NCBI GenBank assembly: GCA_964584315.1
Contig: CAZOZO010000014.1
Location: 6,285 to 70,284 of the forward strand
Origin: CAXXOK01 sp964584315
GTDB lineage: Bacteria > Bacillota > Clostridia > Christensenellales > Aristaeellaceae
DNA: 64,000 nucleotides
Direction: 5' to 3'
Shown here: positions 45,136-54,869 of the stretch, piece by piece
How positions within the stretch are numbered: position 1 is the first letter of the stretch
How the letters are laid out: each line of letters starts with the position of its first letter
Made by a program: the position numbers and the translations under genes
Notes under the pieces: model-generated
Database searches by the model: none
Told to the model about the DNA's origin: nothing
The model's input: the letters and a program-made list of their open reading frames with translations, nothing else

Positions 45136-45344
45136 AGGTTTCCCTTCCTTGCTTTCATTCGGTGGCGGCACTTGACCGCATTGCCGCTTTTAACAGTATA
45201 ACCCATGCGTGTTGTTTTGAATCAAACTGCCCCAAACTGTTACGGATGTGAAAAAATGGTGTATAATCAGTCCGTAGGCTGAAAAAGCCATCCATTCCAA
45301 CAGACGTGGCCGAAGCGTCTGTTTCGCATAGGTCGAGGTGCATC

Positions 45345-46469
45345 ATGAGAAGAACCATACAACGCGCGGCGAGCGTCGCGCTGGTGTTGCTCGTGCTGGT
45401 GGCGCTGCCCGCGGGCCCCGCAGCGGGGCTTGAGCAGCGCGGCCCGCAGCCGGTGATCACCGCCACGCCCTTAGGCGCAACCGCGCAACCGACGGCCACG
45501 CCCATGCCGACGGATGCACCCGCCGGCGTCACGTTGGCGCCCGCCGCCACGCCTGCCACGCCGGAGGGCCTTGTGCTGAACCCCTACGAAGTGAGCCCCG
45601 AGGTATCGCTGGCGGAACTCACGCTGGACGCGGAGGGGTTCGCCCTGGAGGGGGAGTACGTATTTGCCGACGACGCGACGGGCGAGTACCGCTATATCAG
45701 CCCCACGCTGAATGTACACATCATCCGCCATGAGGATACGGGGCCGAGCGTGGTGTGGCACGAGGCGCAGATATACGCGCGCGAAGGCACGCTGTTCCGC
45801 ATGTACCCCTACGATGCGGCCAACTGGATGACGCGCACCGCGCACCAGACCGTGATCGCGCAAAAAAACCACCTCGTGTTTGCGGTCAACAGTGATTTTT
45901 CGCACCTGCGCATCGGGTGGAAGGCCACCGAGGGCCTGCTGATCCGCAGCGGCGCTGTGCTGGGCAAGCGCACTTTCACCAAAAAGGCGACGAAGTACCC
46001 AAACCTGGACAACCTGGCGCTGCTGCCGGATGGCTCGATGCTGGCGATGGGGCGCAACGCCCAAACCCTGGACGAGTATATCGCCATGGGCGCGTATGAC
46101 CTGCTGGCCTTCGGGCCGGTGCTGGTGCACGAGGGGGAGGTGAACAGCGCTGCGTTTGAGCACTACGGCTGGGAGCGCGCGCCGCGCACGGCGGTGGGCA
46201 TGGTGAGCCCCGGGCACTTTGTGGCCATCATGGTGGAGGGCAGGCATGAGGACAGCCGTGGCTGGAACACCGCCACACTGGCGGAGCACATGGCGGCGCT
46301 GGGGGTCACCGAGGCGCTGAACCTGGATGGCGGACAGAGCGCGACCATGATTTTCATGGGCAAGCAGATCATCCGCGTGGGGGAGAGCGAGAGCCACACG
46401 GCCAAGCCGCGCAAATCCGTGGAGGTGCTGGGCATCGGGCAGAGCGCGCAGGTGCAGCCGGAAGAGTAG
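45345..46469 (+). CDS. Secreted phosphodiester glycosidase family protein (NAGPA domain)
   Basis: Protein of 374 residues. A signal peptide (SVALVLLVLVALPAGPAAG) and a Thr/Pro-rich linker lead to a domain of the NAGPA/DUF2233 family. Marks are FAVNSDFSHLRIGW, GAYDLLAFGPVLVHEGEV, PRTAVGMVSPGHFVAIMVEG and the closing ALNLDGGQSATMIFMGKQI. Family members cleave GlcNAc-phosphodiesters or act on cell-wall glycans. GAGG precedes the ATG at 45345, and a TATAAT box at 45262-45267 may belong to its promoter. Confidence 0.87.
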   Translation: MRRTIQRAASVALVLLVLVALPAGPAAGLEQRGPQPVITATPLGATAQPTATPMPTDAPAGVTLAPAATPATPEGLVLNPYEVSPEVSLAELTLDAEGFALEGEYVFADDATGEYRYISPTLNVHIIRHEDTGPSVVWHEAQIYAREGTLFRMYPYDAANWMTRTAHQTVIAQKNHLVFAVNSDFSHLRIGWKATEGLLIRSGAVLGKRTFTKKATKYPNLDNLALLPDGSMLAMGRNAQTLDEYIAMGAYDLLAFGPVLVHEGEVNSAAFEHYGWERAPRTAVGMVSPGHFVAIMVEGRHEDSRGWNTATLAEHMAALGVTEALNLDGGQSATMIFMGKQIIRVGESESHTAKPRKSVEVLGIGQSAQVQPEE

Positions 46470-46604
46470 CGCGGATGGACTGCGCAGCCAAAGGGCACTA
46501 TTGTCGCCTGCCGCCGTGCACAGCCCGAAGTCAAAAAATACAAAAAAGCAGCCGCCCGCCTGTCGCGAGCGGCTGCCGTGCCGTTTGGGATCAGTGCCGC
46601 GCCG

Positions 46605-47564
46605 TTACTGCGCGATGGTCGCGTCGTATGCCTCGAAAAACTCTGGGCAGCTCCACGTGCCGCAGGCGCTCAGGGTATCGTCGCCCACCATCAGCTGCAT
46701 CAAAAGCCCGTTGTCCAGCGCGATCAGCAGGCTGCGGGTCTCGCCGCCGCCCACCGAGGCGCTCTCATATTCCGCGTTGTCCAAAAGCGTCTGCATCAGC
46801 GCCTGCGCCTGCGCTGCGTCGTCCACGATGCCAACGCCCGTTAGCTCCATGGCGGTCACGTGCTCCGCCGCGACCAGCGTGTCCGCCAGCGTCTCGTTGC
46901 CAAGGGTGGACGTGCCCGCGAAGCTCACGCGCTGGAACACACGCAGCCCGCCCTTGACATAGGCCGCGGCCATCGCGCCCTGCATGCTCTTGACGGCATA
47001 CACGGCGTCGCCCGCGTTCACGATGTTGCTCACGATGCCGCCTGTGCTCAGCGCGGGCTCCAGCGTATACTCGGTCACCTCGCCAAGGCTTTCGCCCAGC
47101 AGGGTATCATTCATGTTCGTAGGGCTGATGAGCAGCCGGTAGGCCGCCCCGTCGATCAAAAGCAACGGAAAGTTGCCGTTGCGCTCCGGCGCAAACAGGT
47201 TGCGGAAGCTCCCCGCATCCGTGGCGCCGCCTCCGCTCACGCTGCCTGCGGGCGCGTCCATCGCGCGGGCCCACAGGCCGTCGCCCGCCAGGCCGTCGCC
47301 GCCCGCCGCGCTGCTGCCCATCACGTTGATGGAGGGCTGGCTGCCCGGCAGGTTGGCCATACGCAACGAAGGCGCAGCCCAAATGGCCGCCCCGGCAAAA
47401 AGGACGACCGCCGCGCAGTACACAAGCACCGTTCGCCAGCGCATACGGCGGTTGACGGCGCTGCTTGCCGCCGCCAGCTTGATTTGCCCAAGCAGCCGCG
47501 CGTCGGCCGTGAGGCCGCCAAGGGCCCGCCCGGCGATATCCGGCAAATGGTCAAGCCGTGTCAT
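46605..47564 (-). CDS. Putative anti-sigma factor, single-pass membrane protein
   Basis: Protein of 319 residues. A short cytoplasmic N-terminus of about 42 residues is followed by one transmembrane helix (TVLVYCAAVVLFAGAAIWAA) and a long extracytoplasmic part with Gly/Ser-rich linker and a beta-rich domain. No zinc anti-sigma motif (H-x3-C-x2-C) is present. Its start overlaps the end of the ECF sigma gene by 4 bases, the classic sigma/anti-sigma arrangement, so it probably holds the sigma factor at the membrane until a signal arrives. GGGAGG precedes the ATG. Confidence 0.72.
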   Translation of the reverse strand: MTRLDHLPDIAGRALGGLTADARLLGQIKLAAASSAVNRRMRWRTVLVYCAAVVLFAGAAIWAAPSLRMANLPGSQPSINVMGSSAAGGDGLAGDGLWARAMDAPAGSVSGGGATDAGSFRNLFAPERNGNFPLLLIDGAAYRLLISPTNMNDTLLGESLGEVTEYTLEPALSTGGIVSNIVNAGDAVYAVKSMQGAMAAAYVKGGLRVFQRVSFAGTSTLGNETLADTLVAAEHVTAMELTGVGIVDDAAQAQALMQTLLDNAEYESASVGGGETRSLLIALDNGLLMQLMVGDDTLSACGTWSCPEFFEAYDATIAQ

Positions 47565-48046
47565 TGCGCATCCCCTCCCTGTAAAATGGTCTCCAATTTT
47601 TTGCGGCCACGCGACAGGCGGCTGGAGATGGTGCCCTCGGGCAAAGCCATCATCTGCGCGATCTCGCTGATGCCGTAGTTTTGGTAGTAGTGCAGCAGTA
47701 TCACTTCGCGGAAGGGGGCTGGCAGCTTGTGCACGGCCACCATCATGGCCTCTTCGTCGTCCTTACGGTCGCCGTCGTCCGGCGCGGGCACCAGCTCGAA
47801 CAGCGGGCTGCCCAGCACCACGCGCCGCGCCCACGAGCCGCGCCACAGGTCGCGGCAGCGGTTGAGCGCCACCTTGAGCAGCCAGGCTTTTTCGCGGCCT
47901 TCCTCTAATTGCGGCGCGTTGACCATCAGGCGTACAAACACGTCCTGACAAACATCCTCGGCTTTTTGCCTGTCCCCCAGGTAGAAGTAGCATACGCGGA
48001 GCACGTCGGTGGCGTACTTCTCGTACAGCTCCTCGAAATTCGGCAT
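47561..48046 (-). CDS. ECF-type RNA polymerase sigma factor
   Basis: Protein of 161 residues. Region 2 is YEKYATDVLRVCYFYLGDRQ followed by KAEDVCQDVFVRLM; region 4 is LPAPFREVILLHYYQNYGIS, EIAQMMALPEGTISSRLSRG. The start at 48046 has GGAGG 7 bases upstream; an in-frame start at 48097 lacks one. It is translated just before its putative membrane anti-sigma factor. Extra Asp/Lys residues between the two regions are normal. The regulon cannot be told from the sequence. Confidence 0.92.
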   Translation of the reverse strand: MPNFEELYEKYATDVLRVCYFYLGDRQKAEDVCQDVFVRLMVNAPQLEEGREKAWLLKVALNRCRDLWRGSWARRVVLGSPLFELVPAPDDGDRKDDEEAMMVAVHKLPAPFREVILLHYYQNYGISEIAQMMALPEGTISSRLSRGRKKLETILQGGDAQ

Positions 48047-48327
48047 GTCAGAGCCTCCGTTTGCGGGCGCGCCCGCCAATTCACGCTCCACTGACAATAA
48101 CGCATGTAACCCGCGGTTTCATGCACGGCGCGCGGCATTTTTTTACGCGCCGCACACCCGCGCAGGCTATTGTAACACCCCGGCGCGGCGCGCGCAAGCG
48201 GGGCAGCGTGAGGCGCGCAACGGGCCAAAATCGAACGCTTCGTAAGACGCAAATTTACACAAAACCCTTTGCCGCGGCGCGCCGCTGTGTTATCATGCGA
48301 AAGAATACACGCGCGGGAGGGGTTTCC

Positions 48328-48912
48328 ATGCATACGGATCTGAACCGGGAGCAGGCGCTTGCGCTGCTCAGGCGTTACAATCAGGAGCGGTTCCACCTGC
48401 AACACGCGCTGACGGTCGAGGGCGTGCTGCGCTGGTTTGCGGGGGAGATGGGCTACGCGGACGAGGCTGATTTCTGGGCGACCGTCGGGCTGCTGCACGA
48501 TATCGACTTTGAGCTGTACCCCGAGCAGCACTGCCAGAAGGCGCCGGAGCTGCTGGCCGAGGGCGGCGCGGGCGCGGATGTGACGCACGCTGTGTGCTCG
48601 CACGGCTTCGGTATCTGTTGCGATGTGGAGCCCACCCATCCGATGGAGAAAGTGCTCTTCGCCACGGACGAGCTGACCGGCCTGATCGGCGCGGCGGCGC
48701 TGATGCGCCCTTCCAAAAGCGTGATGGACATGGAGGTTTCCAGCCTCAAGAAAAAGTTCAAGGACAAGGCGTTCGCCGCGGGCTGCTCCCGCGAGTATAT
48801 CGCCCGCGGGGCCGAGATGCTGGGCTGGGAGCTGCCGGAGCTGTTTGAGAAAACGCTGGCCGCCATGCGCAGCTGCGAGGGCTGGATCGCCGAGCAGATG
48901 GCCGCGCTGTAA
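48328..48912 (+). CDS. HD-domain protein (predicted metal-dependent hydrolase)
   Basis: Protein of 194 residues. HD motif residues are in order: His in RFHLQHALTVEGVL, HD in TVGLLHDIDFELYPEQH and His in VCSHGFG, with Asp in FATDELTGLIGAAAL. This form matches the small HDIG-like proteins common in Clostridia. It may hydrolyse a nucleotide or phosphate ester. GGGAGGGG precedes the ATG at 48328. A strong terminator follows. Confidence 0.85.
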   Translation: MHTDLNREQALALLRRYNQERFHLQHALTVEGVLRWFAGEMGYADEADFWATVGLLHDIDFELYPEQHCQKAPELLAEGGAGADVTHAVCSHGFGICCDVEPTHPMEKVLFATDELTGLIGAAALMRPSKSVMDMEVSSLKKKFKDKAFAAGCSREYIARGAEMLGWELPELFEKTLAAMRSCEGWIAEQMAAL

Positions 48913-48956
48913 GAGCGCCCTGTGGGGCACGCCTGCCACGCGCTGGCCGCATACAA

Positions 48957-48995
48957 AAAACCACCGCCGACGCAATGCGCGCCGGCGGTGGTTTT
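48957..48995. terminator. Bidirectional terminator
   Basis: AAAACCACCGCCG (48957-48969) pairs with CGGCGGTGGTTTT (48983-48995). It lies between the convergent HD-protein and Ohr-like genes. Confidence 0.85.
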
Positions 48996-49075
48996 GTATC
49001 CTCATGGCGGCGAACCCGGCAAGGCGCACGAAACCGTGCCGCCCAAATGCCGGTCGCCCGCCGCCAGAAGCGGGT

Positions 49076-49498
49076 TCAAACCACCTTGGCCGAAACGTTC
49101 ACCTCGATATTGCCGCGCGTCGCGTTGCTGTACGGGCACACCTGATGCGCCTCGGCAACGAACGTGTCCGCCTCGGCCTGGGTCACGCCCTTGAACACGG
49201 CGGTGATATCCACGGCCAGCGCAAAGTTGTTGGCCTCGTTGCGGCCGATGCCCACGGTCACGTTCACCTGCGGGGGCTCCAGCGTGAGCCGCCTTACCTT
49301 GTACACATGCTGGATGGCACTGCCAAAGCAGGCGGAATAGCCCGCCGCGAACAGCTGCTCCGGGTTGAAGCCTACGGCCTTGGTGCCGGCCATCTCCTTG
49401 GGCACGGCCATTTCAAAACGAACGGGGCTGCCTTCGACGGATACCTGTCCGTCACGGCCGCCAACGGCAGAAGCGGTGGTTTGATAGAGAATCTTCAT
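49076..49498 (-). CDS. OsmC/Ohr family organic hydroperoxide resistance protein
   Basis: Protein of 140 residues, the usual Ohr length. The two active-site cysteines are in FAAGYSACFGSAIQHVY and EAHQVCPYSNATRGN, and Ohr-type VGFNPEQLFAAGYSACF is well kept. The thiol reduces organic hydroperoxides using lipoyl groups. KILYQTTASAVGGRDGQVSV is a standard Ohr start. AAGGAG precedes the ATG. No OhrR repressor lies next to it. Confidence 0.93.
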   Translation of the reverse strand: MKILYQTTASAVGGRDGQVSVEGSPVRFEMAVPKEMAGTKAVGFNPEQLFAAGYSACFGSAIQHVYKVRRLTLEPPQVNVTVGIGRNEANNFALAVDITAVFKGVTQAEADTFVAEAHQVCPYSNATRGNIEVNVSAKVV

Positions 49499-49994
49499 AT
49501 ATTCGAGTCTCTCCTTTCAGCATTTCAGGGGATTGGGTTCCTGACCATGATATGGACAGGGAAATGGCGGCGGAAACCGTTTTTTGGGAGAGGACGCCGC
49601 AAAAAGCGGCCTGCGACGGTCATGGAGGAGGGGGCGCGAGCGCATGCAGCGGAGCGCGCATCGGCCGGCGTGGGAGGAAGCCGCGCCGCCTGCCCGCATG
49701 GACTAGCCTGGCTCGTGCCCGCGTGCCGGTTATACCCTACGTATTCGATGATCGGCGAAGGTTTGCCTGCCTGTCGCCATCCTTTTTTTGACAGGGGATG
49801 TCGTACATTGCGGTTCGCCTCCGCGCAGGCCATTGGCCCTGCATGCGCCGTAAAACCAGCCCCGCGGTCCGGCATGCGGCCCGCAAACCATTGCGCCGCA
49901 TGGCCCGCCCCGCATGTTCACAAACTATTTACATTCCCCGCTGCCAAGCTTTGCTATAATGGGATGGTGAAAACGGGAGAGGGGGCGGCCGCGC
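49499..49994. other. Divergent intergenic region with an extended -10 promoter
   Basis: About 495 bases. No supported gene. Near the right end TGCTATAAT (49952-49960) forms an extended -10 box 35 bases before the ABC exporter operon. A -35 box at normal distance is poor. Confidence 0.5.
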
Positions 49995-50921
49995 ATGATC
50001 GAGATACAGGGCGTGAGCAAGCGCTACGGCAGCGTGGAAGCGCTCAAAAACATATCCTTCACCGTGCCGCAGGGCAGCGTTTTAGGGCTGCTGGGGCAAA
50101 ACGGCGCGGGCAAGACCACGCTGCTCAACATCATCACCGGCTATCTGGCCCCCACCGAGGGCCGCGTGCTGCTGAACGGGCACGACCCGCTCCTGCAGCC
50201 GGAACTGGCCAAGCAGGAGCTGGGCTACCTGCCGGAGCACCCGCCCCTGTATGACGAGATGACCGTGGAGGAGTACCTTTGCTTTGCCGCGGCCTTGAAG
50301 CAGGTCAAGCGCAGAGCCATCCCCGCGCATGTGCGCGAGATCATGCAAAAGACGGGCCTCAGCGAGATGCGGGAGCGGCTGCTGGGCAACCTGAGCAAGG
50401 GCTACCGCCAGCGCGCAGGGCTGGCGCAGGCCCTGTGCGGCGACCCCGCCGTGCTGGTGCTGGACGAGCCTACCGTGGGCCTTGACCCCAAACAGATCAC
50501 CGAGATACGTGCGCTGATCCGGCGGCTGGGCGCGGGGCGCACCATCCTTTTCAGCTCGCACATGCTGGGCGAAGTGCGCCAGCTGTGCGACCGGGTGGTC
50601 ATTTTGCACCGCGGCGAGGTGCGCATGCAGACCACCGTGGGGCTGGCTTCGCAAAGCGAGGGGGTCACGGTAAGCTGCACGGTGCAGGGCGGCGAAAAAA
50701 AGCTGCTGAGCGCCATGAACCACTTAGACGGCATCCGTAGCGTGCGCGTGTCGCCCCAGACCGCGGAGGACGAGGTGAACCTGACCCTGACCTTTGGCGA
50801 CGCGGCCATGCCGGAGAAGCAGGTGTTCAGCCTGTGCAGTGCGATGGGCGCACCCATCCTGCGCATGGCGCGTGATGAGGACGACCTGGAGCAGCTTTTC
50901 CTGCGCGCCATTTCGGAATAG
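49995..50921 (+). CDS. ABC transporter ATP-binding protein (GldA/CcmA-like)
   Basis: ATPase of 308 residues. Walker A GQNGAGKTT, Q-loop region LGYLPEHPPLYDEMTVEEYL, signature LSKGYRQRAGLAQAL, Walker B VLVLDEPTVGLD and switch His in FSSHMLGEVRQL are all present. The C-terminal 90 residues form a small regulatory domain as in GldA. GGGGG lies upstream of the ATG. It is the first of four genes that match the GldA-GldF-GldG set with a DUF4340 protein, found in many bacteria that do not glide. Confidence 0.92.
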   Translation: MIEIQGVSKRYGSVEALKNISFTVPQGSVLGLLGQNGAGKTTLLNIITGYLAPTEGRVLLNGHDPLLQPELAKQELGYLPEHPPLYDEMTVEEYLCFAAALKQVKRRAIPAHVREIMQKTGLSEMRERLLGNLSKGYRQRAGLAQALCGDPAVLVLDEPTVGLDPKQITEIRALIRRLGAGRTILFSSHMLGEVRQLCDRVVILHRGEVRMQTTVGLASQSEGVTVSCTVQGGEKKLLSAMNHLDGIRSVRVSPQTAEDEVNLTLTFGDAAMPEKQVFSLCSAMGAPILRMARDEDDLEQLFLRAISE

Positions 50922-51015
50922 CGCGCCGGCTACGGACGACCTGCCGCGCTGTGCATGCGGGCGCGGACTATGCGGGGCTACGGTTGCGCCCCGCCCACGA
51001 AGGGAGGGCCATCGA

Positions 51016-51735
51016 TTGCGGATCATTTTCCGGCGGGAGTTTGCCGCCTATTTCCGCACGCCGGTGGGCTATGTGTTTTTGGGCGTGTTCACTTCGCTTT
51101 CGGGCGTTATCTTTTACCTGGGCAACATCAGCACGCTCTCGGGCGAACTGCTGATGTTCCTGTCTCAGCTGACGATGCTCACGATGCTGCTTACGCCGGT
51201 GCTCACCATGCGGCTTTTGTGCGAGGAGCGCCAGCGCCGCACCGATCAGCTGCTGCTGACCAGCCCCGTGTCACTCACGCGCATCGTGCTGGGCAAGTAC
51301 CTCGCGGCGGCGGCGGTGCTGGGGCTGGGCGTGCTGCTGACCAACGTGTGCACGCTGGTGATGGCACTGTACGGCACGGTGTACGCGGGCGAGTGGTTTG
51401 TGGGCTATCTGGGCTTCTTTTTGCAGGGACTGGCCTTCCTCGCGCTGGACATGCTGGCCACTTGCTTTACCAAAAATCAGGTGTCCGCGGCCATCGTGGC
51501 GTTTGCGGCCAACTTTCTTCTGTGGATGCTCGACCTGCTGGCAAGCAAGGTAGGCCCCGCGTTCGTGGCGGACGCGCTCAGCTTCATGAGCCTGTATGAC
51601 CGGTACGAGCCGTTCATCCTCGGGCAGCTGAGCTTTGCGAGCGTTACATACTTTGTTACCTTCATCGCCCTGTGCCTGGTGGCCACGGTGCGCGTGATGG
51701 ACGCGCGGCGCTTTGCGCAGGGGGGTGCGGCATGA
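51016..51735 (+). CDS. ABC-2 type permease (GldF-like)
   Basis: Membrane protein of 239 residues with six hydrophobic helices. IIFRREFAAYFRTPVGYVFL is the typical start of the family (elbow helix before TM1), then LTPVLTMRLLCEERQRRTDQ, LLLTSPVSLTRIVLGKYLAA and the last helix FVTFIALCLVATVRVMDARR. Translation starts at TTG 51016 after GGGAGGG. It overlaps the next gene by 4 bases and partners the ATPase upstream. Confidence 0.9.
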   Translation: MRIIFRREFAAYFRTPVGYVFLGVFTSLSGVIFYLGNISTLSGELLMFLSQLTMLTMLLTPVLTMRLLCEERQRRTDQLLLTSPVSLTRIVLGKYLAAAAVLGLGVLLTNVCTLVMALYGTVYAGEWFVGYLGFFLQGLAFLALDMLATCFTKNQVSAAIVAFAANFLLWMLDLLASKVGPAFVADALSFMSLYDRYEPFILGQLSFASVTYFVTFIALCLVATVRVMDARRFAQGGAA

Positions 51736-53249
51736 GCGGCTTTGGGGACAAGGTGAAGCGGCTGCCCGCACGCGCGTGGCGCGGGCTTGGGGCGGCGGCG
51801 GGCCGCCTGTGGGCAGTGCTCAAAAAGCCAAAGTGGCGGCACGGCGGCTTCGGCCTTGCGGTGCTCGCGGCACTCACGGCGGCGGGCGTGCTGCTGAACA
51901 TCGGCGTCAAGGCGCTGGAGGACGATTACGGCTGGCGGCGCGATTTCAGCTTTAACGGCTATACAGCCACAGGCGAGCAGACCGAGAAGGTGCTGGCCTC
52001 GCTGACCTCGCCGGTCGACCTGTACCTTTTGTACCAGAGCGGCGAGATGGACAGCCAGCTCTACGAAGTACTGGCGCGCTACGGCCGCCTGAGCGCCAAC
52101 GTGCGCGTGCTGCCCACCGACATCGCCAAAAACCCAGGGCTGCTCGCGCGCTTTCAGGGCGGGGTGACCAAGGAGCTGGCCGCGGACAGCGTGGTGGTGA
52201 GCTGCGAGGCCACGGGCCGCTACAAGGTATTGAGCTACAACGATTTTGTGACCCAGGGCTACAATGTGGAAAAGGGCACGTTCGAGATCGCGGGCCTCGC
52301 CTACGAAAAATCGCTGACGGAGGCGCTGGTATACGTGACGCAGGCGCAAGTGCCCGTGATGGGCATTTTGCAGGGCCACGGCGAGCTGACGCCGGACACG
52401 CTTGCCAACTTTACCGATTTTTTAAAAAGCAATAATTACGACTGCAAAACCGTTGATATGCTGGCGGGCGACACGCTCGCGGGCATCGACCTGCTGCTGG
52501 TGGCGGATCCGCAGAAGGATTTGGACGCGGCGGAGCTGGAGAATATCAAGGCCTACGCGCAGGGCGGAGGCAGCCTGTTCGTGATGCGCGACTATACCGA
52601 CCCCATCGCCCTGCCCAACTACCTGAGCCTGCTTAAAAACTACGGCGTGGCGCCCATCGAGGGCGTGGTGGTGGCGGGCGAGGAGGACGCGGGCAGCTAT
52701 TACGGCGAGCGCATCTACCTGCTGCCCTACTTTGCGCAGATGGAAATGACCCAGCCGCTGATCAGCGGTAAGCTGGACGTGCTGCTACTGGCGGGCGCGT
52801 GCGCCTTTGAGACGCCGGGCCAGACCGACAGCGCGCTCTCCGCCGCCACAGTGCTCAAGACCGGCCCCAACGCCTATGTGCGCGGCCCCGGCGCGGAGGG
52901 CACCATCGACTACCAGCCCGGCGACCGCAAGGGGGAGCTGACGCTGGCGATCCTCGCGGGGCGGATGCACGCGGGCGGCGCGGTGAGCCGGATGTTTGCC
53001 ATCGGCAACAGCACGGTATTCACGGACGAGTATATGTACCAGCGCACCTTCAATGAGGAGTTCATTTTACAGGTGATGGGCGAGCTGCTGCCGCAAAAGA
53101 CCGTATCGCTGGACATCATGGCCAAATCGGCCTTCCACCCCGGCCTTACGGCGGGCAGCCAGGCGGCGGGCATCGCGCTGCTGCTGGCCGTTCCGCTTAC
53201 GGTTTTCCTGGCGGCGGTGCTGGTGCTGGCGCCCCGGCGCAACCGCTGA
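51732..53249 (+). CDS. GldG-like membrane-anchored auxiliary transport protein
   Basis: Protein of 505 residues. It has a TM near 37-60 (GLAVLAALTAAGVLLNIGVKALE) and a C-terminal TM (AGIALLLAVPLTVFLAAVLV). Between them is an extracytoplasmic ABC-type-auxiliary domain (GldG/DUF4350-like) with DFSFNGYTATGEQ-like text (RDFSFNGYTATGEQTEKVL), VMGILQGHGELTPDTLANFT and LLLVADPQKDLDAAELENIK, features of the IFT52-like fold. The start overlaps the permease stop (ATGA). It should assemble with the ATPase and permease, but its cargo is unknown. Confidence 0.85.
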   Translation: MSGFGDKVKRLPARAWRGLGAAAGRLWAVLKKPKWRHGGFGLAVLAALTAAGVLLNIGVKALEDDYGWRRDFSFNGYTATGEQTEKVLASLTSPVDLYLLYQSGEMDSQLYEVLARYGRLSANVRVLPTDIAKNPGLLARFQGGVTKELAADSVVVSCEATGRYKVLSYNDFVTQGYNVEKGTFEIAGLAYEKSLTEALVYVTQAQVPVMGILQGHGELTPDTLANFTDFLKSNNYDCKTVDMLAGDTLAGIDLLLVADPQKDLDAAELENIKAYAQGGGSLFVMRDYTDPIALPNYLSLLKNYGVAPIEGVVVAGEEDAGSYYGERIYLLPYFAQMEMTQPLISGKLDVLLLAGACAFETPGQTDSALSAATVLKTGPNAYVRGPGAEGTIDYQPGDRKGELTLAILAGRMHAGGAVSRMFAIGNSTVFTDEYMYQRTFNEEFILQVMGELLPQKTVSLDIMAKSAFHPGLTAGSQAAGIALLLAVPLTVFLAAVLVLAPRRNR

Positions 53250-53273
53250 TAACGAGAGACGGGAGGCGATGCA

Positions 53274-54824
53274 TTGGAGCATCCCGAAAAGAACGAACAA
53301 AAGCCCGCGCGCACGCGCCGGATGGACGTGCGCACCAAAATACTGCTGGCGCTGCTGGTAACGGTGGGGCTGGCCGCGGTGCTGGTGCTGCTGCTGCCCG
53401 CGATCCGCACGCGGTTTCCCACGCTGCTGGCGCAAAAGCAAAAGGCGGATCTCACCTTCCGCACGCTGGACAGCGGCGACCTGAGCGTACTGGATTCCAT
53501 CGTTGTAAGCAAGCAGAATGGCGAAACCTATACGCTGGTGTACCGCGGCGCGCGGCTGTACCTCGCGGGCACGGACGGGCAGGACAAGCTCATCAACGAG
53601 CTGTATCAGGAGAACATCCTCAAGGCGGCCACGGAGATATCCGTGGAGGATACCGTGACCGAGGACGCCGCCGAGGTGAGCGATTACCTTGCGGACATGG
53701 GGCTGGCACCGCCCGCCATCACGGCCACGGTCAGCTATGTGAACGGGCGCAAGGATACGCTCTACATCGGTGCCACGGTGCCGGGCACCACCTACCACTA
53801 CTACCAGTGGTCGGGCGCGGGTGGTGTGTATATGTGCGACGTGGGCACGTTCGAAGCTTTCGACTACACGGCGGAGGCGCTGCTGCCCGTGACCCAGCCC
53901 GCGCTGGTGCCGCAGCTGATCGACCGGCTAAGCATCCGCACGCCCGGGGTGGGCACGGTGGAATTTTCCTTCGTGGCGGACGGCACAGACGCATACCTTG
54001 GCACCCTGCGCGAGCCTTACCACTACCCCATGGACGGCGAGGAGACCAGCGCGCTGATGACGGCGCTCAAAAACTTCCGCCTGGGGGTCAAGGTGGGGCC
54101 GGTGGACGAGACAAACCTTGCCACCTATGGCTTTGACGCGCCCACCGCCGTGGTGGACGCGCACCAGCAGCAAGGGCTGATGAACACAGTGGACATGAGC
54201 GGCGTGCTGACCCCCGTGCAAACGGAGGAGCAGAGCATCCGGCTGACGTTTGGGAAAAAGGACGGGGAGTTTTTCTACTTTTGCGAATATGCGGGCGAGT
54301 GCTACCGCGTGAGCAGCTTTCTGGTAGCCCCGCTGATCGGCGCAGACCCGGAGGCATACCTGACGCGCGCGCCCGCGGACATGGGCGCGTCGGCCATCGC
54401 GTCCATCGCGGTGCAGCTGGGCGACGGCGCGCTGGACGTGCGCGCCACGTATACCGAGCATGTGCTGGAAAACAACCAGATCGAGAAGGATGAAAACGGG
54501 AACACCGTGTACGATGTGACCGTCACCGCCAATGGCACGCCCATCACGGCGGATGCGTTCGGCTCGCTGGTGGAGCGCCTCAAGCAGATGACGGTATCCG
54601 GCAGGCTGGAGACCACCGACCCGCCCACGGGCGCGCCGCGGTGGCAGATGACCATCACCACCACCGGCGGGGCGACGCGCACGCTGGCGGCGTATCCGCT
54701 GGACGCGTTCAGCGATGTGCTCACGGTGGACGGGGTGGCGATGCACTACATCAGCGCGGAGGCGATACAGATCGCGCTGGCGGAGATGTACCCCACGGCC
54801 AAGGCGTTCAGCAAAGAGGGGTAA
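53274..54824 (+). CDS. DUF4340 domain-containing membrane-anchored protein
   Basis: Protein of 516 residues with one N-terminal TM (ILLALLVTVGLAAVLVLLLP). The large extracytoplasmic part carries DUF4340 repeats: DLSVLDSIVVSKQNGETYTL, YLADMGLAPPAITATVSYVN and TYGFDAPTAVVDAHQQQG. DUF4340 genes regularly follow GldG-like genes. Translation starts at TTG 53274 after GGGAGG. It is last in the exporter operon; a perfect 11-bp hairpin lies at 54847-54871. Confidence 0.87.
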   Translation: MEHPEKNEQKPARTRRMDVRTKILLALLVTVGLAAVLVLLLPAIRTRFPTLLAQKQKADLTFRTLDSGDLSVLDSIVVSKQNGETYTLVYRGARLYLAGTDGQDKLINELYQENILKAATEISVEDTVTEDAAEVSDYLADMGLAPPAITATVSYVNGRKDTLYIGATVPGTTYHYYQWSGAGGVYMCDVGTFEAFDYTAEALLPVTQPALVPQLIDRLSIRTPGVGTVEFSFVADGTDAYLGTLREPYHYPMDGEETSALMTALKNFRLGVKVGPVDETNLATYGFDAPTAVVDAHQQQGLMNTVDMSGVLTPVQTEEQSIRLTFGKKDGEFFYFCEYAGECYRVSSFLVAPLIGADPEAYLTRAPADMGASAIASIAVQLGDGALDVRATYTEHVLENNQIEKDENGNTVYDVTVTANGTPITADAFGSLVERLKQMTVSGRLETTDPPTGAPRWQMTITTTGGATRTLAAYPLDAFSDVLTVDGVAMHYISAEAIQIALAEMYPTAKAFSKEG

Positions 54825-54869
54825 CGGCGTCGGCTCTGCCTCCTTTGGGAGGGGGACTCTGTCCCCCTC

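Noticed and set aside
47926..49029. A 367-codon frame antisense to the HD-protein gene
   Set aside because: Shadow of the HD gene; no domain pattern.
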